A stretch of 64,000 nucleotides of DNA from an uncultured Bradyrhizobium sp. (GCF_947648125.1 NZ_CANSMR010000012.1:62001-126000); one strand, 5' to 3'. Shown: positions 7,208 through 16,369, counted from the first letter of the stretch. A program made the numbers and translations. Notes: a model not told the origin generated them from the letters alone.

Positions 7208-10200
7208 ATGGGCCAGATGCCGCTGCTCGACGCCTACCAGCTGTCCGAGCGCTACAGCCGCGAACGCGGCCGCGTCTTCCTCACCGGCACGCAGGCGATC
7301 GTGCGCATCGCGCTCGATCAGATCAGGCGCGACCGTGCGAGCGGCCTCAACACCGCGGGCTTCATCTCCGGCTATCGCGGCTCGCCGCTCGGCGGCGTCG
7401 ATCTCGAACTGTGGAAGATCGGCGAGCGGCTAAAGGAGAGCCGCATCGAATTCCTGCCCGCGGTCAACGAAGACCTCGCCGCCACCGCCGTGCTCGGCTC
7501 GCAGCAGGTCGAGACGCAACGGGATCGAAAGGTCGATGGCGTGTTCGGGCTGTGGTACGGCAAGGGCCCCGGCGTCGACCGCTCCGGCGACGCGCTGAAG
7601 CACGGCAATGCCTATGGCTCCTCGCCGCATGGCGGCGTGCTGGTCGTCGCGGGCGACGACCATGGCTGCGTGTCGTCCTCGATGCCGCATCAATCCGATG
7701 TCGCCTTCATGACCTGGTTCATGCCGACGCTGCATCCGGCCGATGTCGGCGAGTATCTCGCGTTCGGCGAATATGGCTACGCGCTCAGTCGATTTTCCGG
7801 CATGTGGGTCGGCTTCAAGGCGATCTCGGAGATCGTCGAATCCGGCGCCTCAGTCGAGCTTGCGCCGCCGCGGGTGTTCGCGCAGCCGGATTTCGTACCG
7901 CCGCCCGGCGGCCTGCATTATCGCTGGCCGGATCTGCCGGGCCCGCAGATCGAGGAGCGGCTGGAGGCGAAGAAGCACGCGGTCTACGCGTTTGCAAAAG
8001 CCAATCCGATCGACCGCTGCATCTACGACATCAAGAATGCGACCTACGGCGTCGTCACCACAGGCAAAGCGCATCTCGATCTGATGGAGGCGCTGCGGCT
8101 GGTCGGGTTGGATGAAGCCGCATGCCGCCGCTTCGGCATCGACATCTACAAGGTCGGCATGGTGTGGCCGCTCGCGCTGCATGATGCGATGGAGTTCGTG
8201 AAGGCCAAGCGCGAGATCCTCGTGGTCGAGGAGAAGCGCGGCATCATCGAAAGCCAGTTCAAGGAATATTTCTACGACTATCCCGGCTCGAAGCCGGAAC
8301 GGATGGTCGGCAAGCATGACGAAACCGGCGCGCGGCTGATCTCCTGGACCGGCGAATTGTCGCCGTTGATGCTGGCCGACGTGCTGGCGCGGCGGCTCGA
8401 TCCGATGTTTCCGGAATTGCAGCTCGCCCGCCGCGTCGCTGCGCTCAGGCCGGAACAGGATCGCACGATCGCGGTCCCTGGCGCGACGCGCACGCCCTAT
8501 TTTTGCTCGGGCTGCCCGCACAACACGTCCACAAAGGTGCCGGAAGGCTCCAAGGCGCTAGCCGGCATCGGCTGTCACTTCATGGCGAGCTGGATGGATC
8601 GCGAAACCTCGTCGCTGATCCAGATGGGCGGCGAAGGCGTCAACTGGGCGGCCTCGTCGAAATTCACCGGCAACAGCCACGTGTTCCAGAATCTCGGCGA
8701 AGGCACCTACTATCACTCCGGCTCAATGGCGATCCGGCAGGCGATCGCAGCCAAGGCCAACATCACCTACAAGATCCTGTTCAATGACGCGGTGGCGATG
8801 ACCGGCGGCCAGCCGGTGGACGGCCCGGTCAGCGTGCAGGCGATCGCGCACAGCGTCCGCGCCGAAGGCGTCACACGCATTGCGCTGGTGTCGGATGATC
8901 CCGCGCAGTTCTCGCCGGCCGATCTGCCCGTCGGCGTCACCATCCACCCGCGCGAGGAGATGGACGCCGTGCAGCGCGAACTGCGCGAAATTCCTGGCGT
9001 CACCGTGCTGATCTATCAGCAGACCTGCGCCACCGAGAAGCGGCGGCGGCGCAAGCGCGGCACGATCAAGGATCCCGCGCGGTTCGCCTACATCAACGAG
9101 CTCGTCTGCGAGGGCTGCGGCGACTGCTCGGTGGAATCCAACTGCCTCAGCGTCGAGCCGAAGGAGACGCCGTTCGGCCGCAAGCGCAAGATCAACCTCT
9201 CGACCTGCAACAAGGATTTTTCCTGCCTCAACGGCTTCTGCCCGAGCTTCGTCACGATCGAGGGCGGCAAGCGGCGGGCGAAGAGCGCAAGCGCGATCGA
9301 TCCGCTGGCGCGCGCCGCCACGTTGCCAACACCGGAGCTTGCGGCACTCGACGAGCCCTATGATCTCCTGGTCACCGGCGTCGGCGGCACCGGCGTCATC
9401 ACGGTCGGTGCGCTGATCGCGATGGCCGCGCATCTCGAAGGCCGCGGCGTCTCGGTGCTCGACTTCACCGGCTTCGCCCAGAAATTCGGTCCGGTGCTGA
9501 GCTATCTGCGGCTCGCGGCGGCGCCCGAGGCGCTGCATCAGGTACGAATCGACCAGGGCGCAGCGGACGCGCTGATCGGCTGCGACCTCGTGGTGAGCTC
9601 GTCGGCCAAGGCGTCCGGCACCTATCGCAAGGGCATGCGCGCCGCGGTCAACCTCGCCGAGATGCCGACCGGCGACGTGGTTCGCTTCCGCGACGCCGAC
9701 CTCGCCTCGCCGGTTCGCCTGCGCGCCATCGAGCGGGTGATCGGACCAGGCAACCTCACCGCGATCGACGCCAATGCGCTGGGCGAGCGGCTGCTCGGCG
9801 ACAGCGTCTATGCCAACATCATGATGCTCGGCTTCGCCTGGCAGCAGGGCCTGGTGCCGGTGTCGCTGGACGCGCTGATCCGCGCGATCGAATTGAACGG
9901 CGTTGCCATCGAACGCAACAAGCTGGCGCTGGCCTGGGGCAGGATCGCCTTTGCCGACCCGGAGTTTTTGCCAAAGGCCGAGAACGCCGATCGCGACACG
10001 CCGGAGACGCTGGAGCAGATGATCACGCGACGCGCAGACTTCCTCACGGGCTATCAGGACGACGCCTATGCCGCCCGCTACCGCGCGACAGTCGACCGCG
10101 TCCGCCGCGCCGAGACCGCACTCGGCAGCCGCCGCGACGAAGGTGCTCCCCCTCTCCCGCTTGCGGGGGAGGGTTGGGGTGGGGGTGTCTCCACGAGCCG

Positions 10201-10867
10201 TAGTGCGGGAAGAGCGCCCACCCGTAACGCATCTAGCGATGCGTTACGGCCTCCCCCGCAAGCGGGAGAGGCGGACCGAGTTCGCGGACAGATCGAACCA
10301 AGCAGACAAGAACTCCCCCTCACCGACGCCGTGGCGCGGTCGCTGTTCAAGCTGATGGCCTACAAGGACGAGTACGAGGTGGCGCGGCTGCATATGCAGA
10401 CCGGCTTCCTCGAGACCCTCAAGCGCGAATTCGATGGTGACTTCACGGTGCAGTACCATCTCGCGCCGCCGCTGTTGCCGGCACGGCGCGATGCGCGCGG
10501 CCGGCCGCGCAAGCGCGCGTTCGGGCAATGGATCCAGACGCCGCTGCGGCTGCTCGCAGGCCTGAAAGGACTGCGCGGCACGCCGTTCGACATATTCGGT
10601 TACACCGCGGAGCGCCGCGCCGAGCGCGAGCTGATCACCTGGTACGAGGCGCTGATCGAAACCATGCTCGGCAGGCTCGATGCTGCGCGGTTGCCTGAAC
10701 TCGTCGCACTGGCAAAAGCGCCGATGGAGATCCGCGGCTATGGGCCGGTGAAGGACGCTGCGATCGACAAGATCAAGGCGGAGGTGGCGCGGCTGACCGC
10801 GCTTCTCACCCCCGCCCCGTCAGATACCAACGACGGCTCAGGCCGCCGCACCGCGCTTGGCGGGTGA
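7208..10867 (+). CDS. Indolepyruvate:ferredoxin oxidoreductase, fused alpha-beta-gamma type
   Basis: About 1219 residues combining in one chain the ThDP-binding and ferredoxin-oxidoreductase parts that archaea split into IorA and IorB. N-terminal pyrimidine-type domain (TAGFISGYRGSPLGG), then CSGCPHNTSTKVPEGS near residue 434 and GGEGVNW (ThDP region), a cysteine cluster near 634 (CEGCGDCSVESNC, then CNKDFSCLNGFCPSF) that should hold a 4Fe-4S centre, and a gamma-type domain beginning GVGGTGVITVGALIA near 740. Predicted reaction: oxidative decarboxylation of aryl 2-oxo acids to acyl-CoA with reduction of ferredoxin, in amino-acid breakdown. The ATG at 7208 has GGAGGGG upstream. Residues about 980-1021 are encoded by a repeat element inserted in frame, between the RYRATVDRV and AVARSLFKLMAYKDEYE blocks. 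The 3' end overlaps the convergent symporter by 30 bases. Confidence 0.92.
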   Translation: MGQMPLLDAYQLSERYSRERGRVFLTGTQAIVRIALDQIRRDRASGLNTAGFISGYRGSPLGGVDLELWKIGERLKESRIEFLPAVNEDLAATAVLGSQQVETQRDRKVDGVFGLWYGKGPGVDRSGDALKHGNAYGSSPHGGVLVVAGDDHGCVSSSMPHQSDVAFMTWFMPTLHPADVGEYLAFGEYGYALSRFSGMWVGFKAISEIVESGASVELAPPRVFAQPDFVPPPGGLHYRWPDLPGPQIEERLEAKKHAVYAFAKANPIDRCIYDIKNATYGVVTTGKAHLDLMEALRLVGLDEAACRRFGIDIYKVGMVWPLALHDAMEFVKAKREILVVEEKRGIIESQFKEYFYDYPGSKPERMVGKHDETGARLISWTGELSPLMLADVLARRLDPMFPELQLARRVAALRPEQDRTIAVPGATRTPYFCSGCPHNTSTKVPEGSKALAGIGCHFMASWMDRETSSLIQMGGEGVNWAASSKFTGNSHVFQNLGEGTYYHSGSMAIRQAIAAKANITYKILFNDAVAMTGGQPVDGPVSVQAIAHSVRAEGVTRIALVSDDPAQFSPADLPVGVTIHPREEMDAVQRELREIPGVTVLIYQQTCATEKRRRRKRGTIKDPARFAYINELVCEGCGDCSVESNCLSVEPKETPFGRKRKINLSTCNKDFSCLNGFCPSFVTIEGGKRRAKSASAIDPLARAATLPTPELAALDEPYDLLVTGVGGTGVITVGALIAMAAHLEGRGVSVLDFTGFAQKFGPVLSYLRLAAAPEALHQVRIDQGAADALIGCDLVVSSSAKASGTYRKGMRAAVNLAEMPTGDVVRFRDADLASPVRLRAIERVIGPGNLTAIDANALGERLLGDSVYANIMMLGFAWQQGLVPVSLDALIRAIELNGVAIERNKLALAWGRIAFADPEFLPKAENADRDTPETLEQMITRRADFLTGYQDDAYAARYRATVDRVRRAETALGSRRDEGAPPLPLAGEGWGGGVSTSRSAGRAPTRNASSDALRPPPQAGEADRVRGQIEPSRQELPLTDAVARSLFKLMAYKDEYEVARLHMQTGFLETLKREFDGDFTVQYHLAPPLLPARRDARGRPRKRAFGQWIQTPLRLLAGLKGLRGTPFDIFGYTAERRAERELITWYEALIETMLGRLDAARLPELVALAKAPMEIRGYGPVKDAAIDKIKAEVARLTALLTPAPSDTNDGSGRRTALGG
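10146..10272. repeat. Palindromic element inserted in frame inside a coding sequence
   Basis: Outer arms CTCTCCCGCTTGCGGGGGAG and CTCCCCCGCAAGCGGGAGAG are exact complements, and an inner pair CCGTAACGCATC / GATGCGTTACGG forms a second stem. The same outer arms flank the intergenic elements at 16116-16235 and (partly) 53196-53339. Here the element lies inside the indolepyruvate oxidoreductase gene, has no stop in the reading frame, and is translated as a Gly/Pro/Ala/Arg-rich stretch. Confidence 0.85.
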
Positions 10868-12328
10868 GATCAAGCCGACCACCACGGTCGCAATCACGGC
10901 CACCACGACGTTAAGCAGCAGCGCGCCGAGACCGACATAGAACGTATAGCTGGCATCGCCGAGCGAGATGGTGGCGAGCGGCTTCAACCCGTTGCTCCAC
11001 GCCGTGTAGGTGCCCCAGCCGATGCCGACCGCCCAGCCGAGCAGCAGGCCCTCGGCGCGGAACCAGACGGTGAACAGCCCGAACACCAGTGCCGGCAGCG
11101 TCTGCACGATCCACAGACCGCCGAGCAGTTGCAGGTCGAGCGCATATTGCGTCGGCAGGAACAGGATGAAGGCGAGCGCGCCGACCTTCACCACGAGCGA
11201 GGTGATTTTCGCCACCGACGCCTCACCGGCATGCGAGATGTCCGGATTGACATAGGACTTCCAGACATTGCGGGTGAACAAATTGGCGGCGCCGATGCTC
11301 ATCACCGCGGCCGGCACCAGCGCGCCGATCGCGATCGCCGAGAACGCGAAGCCCGCGAACCATTCCGGGAACAAGGTCTTGAACAGCATCGGCACCACGT
11401 CGTTCGGCGACGTCACCTTGATGCCGGCGGCATAGGCCATGTAGCCGAGCAGCGCGATCAGGCCGAGCAACAGCGTATAGGCCGGCAGCAGGATCGCATT
11501 CTTGCGAATCGTTTCCGCCGACTTCGAGGCGAAGATGCCGGTCAGCGTGTGCGGATACATGAAGGCGGCGAGCGCCGAGCCGAGCGCCAGCGTCGCATAC
11601 GGCAGATACTGAGCGGGCTTCAACGTCAACCCGGTGGCGCCGCCCTTTGCGGTGAAGGCGTCGTTGGCGGCGGAGAACACCGCACCATAGCCGCCGAGCT
11701 TCGAGGGCACCACGACCACCGCCGTCAGCACCACGATGTAGATCATGATGTCCTTGACGAAGGCGATCAGTGCCGGCGCACGCAGGCCGGAGCTGTAGGT
11801 GTAGAGCGCAAGGATCACGAAGGCGGCGATGATCGGCAGTTCGCCGGTCAGGCCCATCGCCTTGATCACGACCTCCATGCCGATCAGCTGCAACGCGATG
11901 TAGGGCATGGTCGCGACCAGGCCGGTCAGCGCCACCACGAGCTCGAGGCTGCGCGAGCCATAGGCGCCGTGGACGACATCCGCGGCGGTGACATAGCCGT
12001 TGGCATGCGCCTTCTTCCACAGCACCGGCATCACGGCGAAGACGAAGGGATAGACGATGATGGTGTAGGGCAGCGCGAAGAAACCGTAGGCGCCGACCGC
12101 GTACACCAGCGCCGGCACCGCGATCACGGTGTAGGCGGTGTAGAAATCGCCGCCGACCAGGAACCAGGTGATCCAGGTGCCGAACTGACGGCCGCCGAGA
12201 CCCCATTCGTCGAGATGCTCGCTGACCGGGCCGGATTTCCAGCGCGCAGCGAAGAAGCCCATCACGGTGACGAGGGCGAAGAAGAAGATGAAGACGGAGA
12301 GCGCCACCCAGGCGATGTGATCGGTCAT
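10838..12328 (-). CDS. Sodium:solute symporter, monocarboxylate-type
   Basis: A 496-residue SSS-family permease with about 13 hydrophobic segments. GGDFYTAYTVIAVPALVYAVG near residue 50 and GLRAPALIAFVKDIMIYIV near 180 are typical of the MctP-like branch that imports lactate, pyruvate and related monocarboxylates; the substrate is inferred. The ATG at 12328 has GAGGGGAG upstream. It starts 11 bases after the DUF3311 gene, a common pairing for this transporter type. The last 30 bases overlap the 3' end of the convergent oxidoreductase gene. Confidence 0.88.
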   Translation of the reverse strand: MTDHIAWVALSVFIFFFALVTVMGFFAARWKSGPVSEHLDEWGLGGRQFGTWITWFLVGGDFYTAYTVIAVPALVYAVGAYGFFALPYTIIVYPFVFAVMPVLWKKAHANGYVTAADVVHGAYGSRSLELVVALTGLVATMPYIALQLIGMEVVIKAMGLTGELPIIAAFVILALYTYSSGLRAPALIAFVKDIMIYIVVLTAVVVVPSKLGGYGAVFSAANDAFTAKGGATGLTLKPAQYLPYATLALGSALAAFMYPHTLTGIFASKSAETIRKNAILLPAYTLLLGLIALLGYMAYAAGIKVTSPNDVVPMLFKTLFPEWFAGFAFSAIAIGALVPAAVMSIGAANLFTRNVWKSYVNPDISHAGEASVAKITSLVVKVGALAFILFLPTQYALDLQLLGGLWIVQTLPALVFGLFTVWFRAEGLLLGWAVGIGWGTYTAWSNGLKPLATISLGDASYTFYVGLGALLLNVVVAVIATVVVGLISPAKRGAAA

Positions 12329-12339
12329 GGCTGCTCCCC

Positions 12340-12525
12340 TCACCGCTGCTCGTCGGCATCAGGCCGCCGGCTGCGATAGACCAGCCAGATCAGCAGCGAG
12401 GAGATCGGCACCCAGGCGAGCTGGTACCAGTAAAAGAAAGGAAAACCGAACAGCGACGGTTCGACGAAATTGTAGAACGGCACCCACAGCAAGCCGATAA
12501 ACGGCAGCAGCAACAGAATCCACAT
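12340..12525 (-). CDS. DUF3311 small membrane protein
   Basis: A 61-residue protein with two hydrophobic segments (WILLLLPFIGLLWVPFYN and a second near residue 40) and a basic, polar tail. This is the size and pattern of the DUF3311 family, which commonly precedes SSS symporters and probably serves as a small subunit (family knowledge). The next gene begins 11 bases downstream, so the two are co-transcribed. Confidence 0.85.
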   Translation of the reverse strand: MWILLLLPFIGLLWVPFYNFVEPSLFGFPFFYWYQLAWVPISSLLIWLVYRSRRPDADEQR

Positions 12526-12667
12526 GGCCTACTCTTTGACGAGCGGAATAGCTCAAGGCGGGAAGTTCCGCTGACCTCAACGATCCAGGAACCCATTCGT
12601 TGCGTCTAGAATCACGGTTACGGCAATGCGACGCAAAAAGATGTGATCGTCACCTGACGCATGCCGC

Positions 12668-13639
12668 CTATTCGGCCTTGATGCCGGCGTCCTGGACCAC
12701 CTTGCGCCAGCGCGCCTCCTCAGCCGTGAAGTAGCGGTCGAGCTCGGCCGGAGGCTGTGCCACCATCACGAGGCCCTCATTGACGCTGAGCTTCCTGAAG
12801 GCCTCCGCCTGCACAGCCTTGGCCGCCGATTTGTTGAGGCGGTCGATGACGTCGGGCGGCGTGTTCGCAGGTGCGTAAAGGCCGTACCAGGATTCCGCGG
12901 CGTAGCCCGGCACGCCGGCTTCCGACACCGTCGGCAATTGCGGGAATGACGCCGAGCGTTCAGCCGAGGTCACCCCGATCGCACGCAGCTGCCCGGCCTC
13001 GACCAGCGACGCACAGCTTGCCACCGTCGTGAACATCACCTGGATCTGGCCGCCCAAGAGGTCGGTGATCGCTGGCGCCGCGCCCTTGTAGGGCACGGTG
13101 GTGAGATTGACGGAAGCCATATGTTTGAAAAGCTCGCCGGCCAGATGCGCCGAGGTGCCCGTGCCATAAGTCCCATAGGACAGTTTTTCCGGATCGGCCT
13201 TCGCAGTCGCGATCAGATCGGCGATCGACTTGATCGGCGAAGCAGGATTGACCACGACGACATTGAACGAACGCGCCACCAGCGCCACCGGGGCAAAATC
13301 CTTGTGGGCGTCGTAGGGCAGCTTGGCGTAGAGGCTCGGGTTGACGGCGTTGGCGAAGGTCGCCATCAGCAGCGTGTAGCCGTCGGCCGGGCTGGCAGCG
13401 ACGCTTTGCGTGCCGATGATGGTGCCCGCTCCCGGCTTGTTCTCGACGATGACGGTGACGCCGAGATCCTTCTGCATCTCCTGCGCCAGCGTCCGCGCAA
13501 CAACATCGGTGCCGCCGCCCGGTGCGAACGGCACCACGATCTTCACGATGTGATCGGGATAGGCGGCGTGCGCCGGCGCCTGCAGCAGCACATTTGCTGC
13601 GATCGCGAACAGGATGGAGGTCAGAACGCGAAGCGGCAT
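12668..13639 (-). CDS. Bug-family (tripartite tricarboxylate) substrate-binding protein
   Basis: A 323-residue periplasmic binding protein of the Bug/TctC family. Signal peptide (LTSILFAIAANVLLQ, cleavage at AHAA), then YPDHIVKIVVPFAPGGGTDVVAR, the defining first block. The start at 13639 gives a clean signal peptide; an upstream in-frame ATG runs into a repeat element. No TctA or TctB membrane subunit lies nearby, so it is an orphan, as many Bug proteins are. Ligand unknown, probably a carboxylate. Confidence 0.9.
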   Translation of the reverse strand: MPLRVLTSILFAIAANVLLQAPAHAAYPDHIVKIVVPFAPGGGTDVVARTLAQEMQKDLGVTVIVENKPGAGTIIGTQSVAASPADGYTLLMATFANAVNPSLYAKLPYDAHKDFAPVALVARSFNVVVVNPASPIKSIADLIATAKADPEKLSYGTYGTGTSAHLAGELFKHMASVNLTTVPYKGAAPAITDLLGGQIQVMFTTVASCASLVEAGQLRAIGVTSAERSASFPQLPTVSEAGVPGYAAESWYGLYAPANTPPDVIDRLNKSAAKAVQAEAFRKLSVNEGLVMVAQPPAELDRYFTAEEARWRKVVQDAGIKAE

Positions 13640-13734
13640 GGCAGGCCCCGGGCGGCAAGTGACGTGCCCTTCATACACGCCGGCGCCATGCAAGGGATGC
13701 CGGGTGGTCATGATACTGCGAAGTGTAGACAAGC

Positions 13735-13822
13735 CCGTCATTGCGAGCGAAGCGAAGCAATCCATCGTTCCGCGTGCTGGAAAGCGTGGATTGCTTTGTC
13801 GCTTCGCTCCTCGCAATGACGG
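13735..13822. repeat. REP-like palindrome, CGTCATTGCGAGCGAAGCGA family, copy 1
   Basis: Arms CGTCATTGCGAGCGAAGCGA (with AGCAATCCA following) and TGGATTGCTTTGTCGCTTCG...CTCGCAATGACG form a long imperfect hairpin. Three more copies lie at 29936-30021, 34233-34318 and 47915-48000; the middle 15-20 bases vary between copies. All four are intergenic. Confidence 0.9.
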
Positions 13823-13834
13823 CTACACCGTCCA

Positions 13835-14746
13835 TCACGAATACGGATTGATCAGCTTCTGCTGCTCGGTGGCGTGATGCACCAGGAGATCGATGAAGAC
13901 GCGCACCTTCGCCGAGAGGTGATGGCGGTGCGGGTAGATCGCGTTCATCGTGAGCTCGACCGGCCGGTATTCGGGCAGCAGCCGAACCAGCTTCCCCGCT
14001 TCGAGTTCGTCCCGGACCAGGAAGCCCGCCGCCAGGAACACGCCGACGCCGGCGAGCGCCGCGAGTTTCAGCGTCTCGCCGCTGTTGGAGACGAGATTGC
14101 CCGCCACCTTCACCGCTGCCGGCGCGCCTTTGCGGTCGACGAAGTGCCACTCGTCGCCGAATGGGTAGTTGATATGGCGAACGCAGTTGCGGGTCGCGAG
14201 GTCAGCGAGCTGCTCCGGCTTGCCGTGCGCCTCGACGTAGTCGTGCGAACAGCACAGCACGTGCCGCCAGGTGGCGATGCGGCGCACGATCAGCGCGGAA
14301 TCGCGCGGCGGGATCATCTGCACGGCGAGATCGAAATTTTCGTCGAGCAGGTCGGCCGAGCGTTCGCCGATCATCAGGTCGACCTTGACCTCGGGATAGG
14401 CGGCGAGGAACCCGGTCACCGTCGACGACAGGAACTGGACCAGATGGGTGTTGGTGAAGATGCGCAGCGTGCCGCGCGGCACCGATTGCTGCGCACCCGC
14501 GATGTCGTCGGCCTGCTCGATGTCGGCGAGGATCTGGACGCAGCGCTCGTAGTAGGCTTGGCCGACCTCGGTGAGGCTGACCTTGCGTGTGGTGCGGTTG
14601 AGCAGCCGGGCACCGAGCCGGTCTTCCAGCGACTGGACGTGGTTGCTCACCATTGTCGTGGACATGTTGAGCTTGCGGCCGGCGGCGGAAAAGCCGCCGG
14701 AATCCACGACCCGGACGAAGGCGGTCAAACTGGTCAGGCGATCCAT
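13835..14746 (-). CDS. LysR-family regulator divergent from efflux genes
   Basis: A 303-residue LysR-type regulator of the DsdC/CrgA-like branch. N-terminal helix-turn-helix at residues about 16-37 (GGFSAAGRKLNMSTTMVSNH), then LEDRLGARLLNRTTRKVSLTEVG and an effector domain. It is divergent from the emrA-like gene; a LysR-type inverted repeat (ATTATCA-N9-TGATAAT) lies in the shared promoter, and a related 50-base copy precedes the emrB-like gene, so it is the probable regulator of the pump. Confidence 0.93.
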   Translation of the reverse strand: MDRLTSLTAFVRVVDSGGFSAAGRKLNMSTTMVSNHVQSLEDRLGARLLNRTTRKVSLTEVGQAYYERCVQILADIEQADDIAGAQQSVPRGTLRIFTNTHLVQFLSSTVTGFLAAYPEVKVDLMIGERSADLLDENFDLAVQMIPPRDSALIVRRIATWRHVLCCSHDYVEAHGKPEQLADLATRNCVRHINYPFGDEWHFVDRKGAPAAVKVAGNLVSNSGETLKLAALAGVGVFLAAGFLVRDELEAGKLVRLLPEYRPVELTMNAIYPHRHHLSAKVRVFIDLLVHHATEQQKLINPYS

Positions 14747-14757
14747 CTAACAAGGTC

Positions 14758-14807
14758 CGGATTATCAGCGCTGGCTTGATAATGCTTCCAGTTTTATCGG
14801 GATTATC
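14758..14807. promoter_or_regulatory. LysR operator region upstream of emrA-like gene
   Basis: Contains the exact inverted repeat ATTATCA (14761-14767) and TGATAAT (14777-14783) with a 9-base spacer, then CTTCCAGT and GATTATC. The 50-base block matches 16272-16321 at 36 of 50 positions without gaps. Confidence 0.6.
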
Positions 14808-14887
14808 ACAGCGGGGAGGACATTGCATCTAAGGGCCTATCCGGCGCCCTTTCTGGAAGGACGCGAATGTTCGGCCAGGAGACAATC

Positions 14888-16036
14888 ATGTCGACCACAA
14901 CCTATGTTCCTGAAGAATCTACCAAAATCGGCCTCCGCCCGTCGCGGCGGACGGTCAAGCGGGTGGCGCTTGGGCTTGCCGTGGTGCTCGGCATCGCCGT
15001 GGCCAGCGACTTCGGCTACGACTACCTCACCACCGGCCGTTATCTCGAATCCACCGACGACGCCTATGTGAAGGCGGACTCCACGATCATCGCCCCGAAA
15101 GTGTCGGGCTACATCGCTCGCGTGCTGGTGACCGACAACCAGCCGGTGAAGGCCGGCCAGCTGCTGGCCGAGATCGACGACCGCGACTACCGCACGGCGC
15201 TCGGTCAGGCCAAGGCCGACGTCGACGCGGCCGATGCCTCGGTGCGCAACCTCGATGCCCAGCTCGAATTGCAGCAGCCGATCATCGACCAGAGCACCGC
15301 CGACGTCACGGCCGCCGAGGCCAATCTGAAATTCGCCCAGGAAGAGCAGAGCCGCTACGACGGGCTGATGAAGTCCGGCTCCGGCACCATTCAACGCGCG
15401 CAGCAGACTGATGCGGCGCTGCGCAGCAATACGGCGCAGTTGCAGCACGCCAAGTCGGCGCTGTCGGCGGCGCAGCGCAAGGTCGACGTGCTCACCACGC
15501 AGCGCGCGCAGGCTGTGGCGCAAGTCGACCGCGCCCGCGCGGTCGAGCAGCAGGCCGAGCTGAACCTGTCCTACGCGCGGATCACCGCGCCGGTCGATGG
15601 CACGGTCGGCGCCCGTACGCTGCGCGTCGGCCAATACGTGCAGGCCGGCACGCAGCTGATGGCGGTGGTGCCGCTCGATGCGGTCTATGTGGTCGCCAAT
15701 TTCAAGGAGACGCAGCTCACCAATGTGCGCAACGGCCAGCCGGTCGAGCTCACCGTCGACAGTTTTCACGGCACCACGCTGAAGGGCCACGTCGACAGCC
15801 TGTCGCCGGCCAGCGGCCTCGAATTCGCGCTGCTGCCGCCCGACAACGCCACCGGCAACTTCACCAAGATCGTGCAGCGCGTGCCGGTGAAGATCGTGCT
15901 CGACGATCACAGCCTCACCGGCCTCTTGCGGCCGGGCATGTCGGCGATCCCGACCGTCAACACCAAGGCAACCGTGCTGGCCGAGCGAGAAGAGAGGCGG
16001 CGGCTGGCGTCGGCGGCGCGGGCGAGCGGTGGGTAG
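14888..16036 (+). CDS. EmrA/HlyD-type membrane fusion protein
   Basis: A 382-residue periplasmic adaptor of an MFS drug-efflux system. One N-terminal membrane anchor (ALGLAVVLGIAVASDFGYDY), then the biotinyl-lipoyl-like ESTDDAYVKADSTIIAPKVS, an alpha-helical hairpin rich in Ala/Gln (residues about 100-225) and the second lipoyl half with LSYARITAPVDGTVG, as in EmrA. The ATG at 14888 has AGGAG six bases upstream. It pairs with the DHA2 permease downstream. Confidence 0.9.
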   Translation: MSTTTYVPEESTKIGLRPSRRTVKRVALGLAVVLGIAVASDFGYDYLTTGRYLESTDDAYVKADSTIIAPKVSGYIARVLVTDNQPVKAGQLLAEIDDRDYRTALGQAKADVDAADASVRNLDAQLELQQPIIDQSTADVTAAEANLKFAQEEQSRYDGLMKSGSGTIQRAQQTDAALRSNTAQLQHAKSALSAAQRKVDVLTTQRAQAVAQVDRARAVEQQAELNLSYARITAPVDGTVGARTLRVGQYVQAGTQLMAVVPLDAVYVVANFKETQLTNVRNGQPVELTVDSFHGTTLKGHVDSLSPASGLEFALLPPDNATGNFTKIVQRVPVKIVLDDHSLTGLLRPGMSAIPTVNTKATVLAEREERRRLASAARASGG

Positions 16037-16115
16037 CCTTCAAACGTTCTTCGACTGATTTGACGCGATCGACCGTGAAGATCGATCGCGTTTTGCCATC
16101 CACGACCGCTCTTCG

Positions 16116-16235
16116 CCTCTCCCGCTTGCGGGGGAGGCCGTATTGCATCGCAGATGCAATACGGGTGGGGGCTCCCTCCACAGCATGACTCGCAGAGAGA
16201 GCCCCCACCCCACCCTCCCCCGCAAGCGGGAGAGG
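16116..16235. repeat. Palindromic element, CTCTCCCGCTTGCGG family, intergenic copy
   Basis: Outer arms CCTCTCCCGCTTGCGGGGGA and TCCCCCGCAAGCGGGAGAGG, inner stem GTATTGCATCGC / GATGCAATAC, and the string GGGTGGGGGCTC with its complement GAGCCCCCACCC. Nearly the same inner stem is used in the copy at 53196-53339. Confidence 0.85.
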
Positions 16236-16271
16236 GAGCCTGGCAAGCATGCCCGCCTCACGAACCAACGG

Positions 16272-16321
16272 CGGATTATCAACCTCCGCCGGACAATCCT
16301 TCCAGTCTTTCCCAGATTATC
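16272..16321. promoter_or_regulatory. Second LysR-type operator block, upstream of emrB-like gene
   Basis: Aligns without gaps to 14758-14807, with the exact shared strings CGGATTATCA, CTTCCAGT and GATTATC. It suggests that the permease gene has its own promoter under the same LysR regulator. Confidence 0.5.
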
Positions 16322-16369
16322 GAAACCGGCCGCCTAATACATGTTATGCGGGCCAGCAAGGACGACCCC

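Larger units (their letters stand above)
16037..16369. other. Gap with a palindromic element and a second operator copy
   Basis: This 333-base gap between the two efflux genes holds no gene. It contains a repeat element (16116-16235) and, after it, the second operator-like block (16272-16321). A short hairpin GATCGATCGCG-type string near 16060-16090 may end the emrA transcript. Confidence 0.6.
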
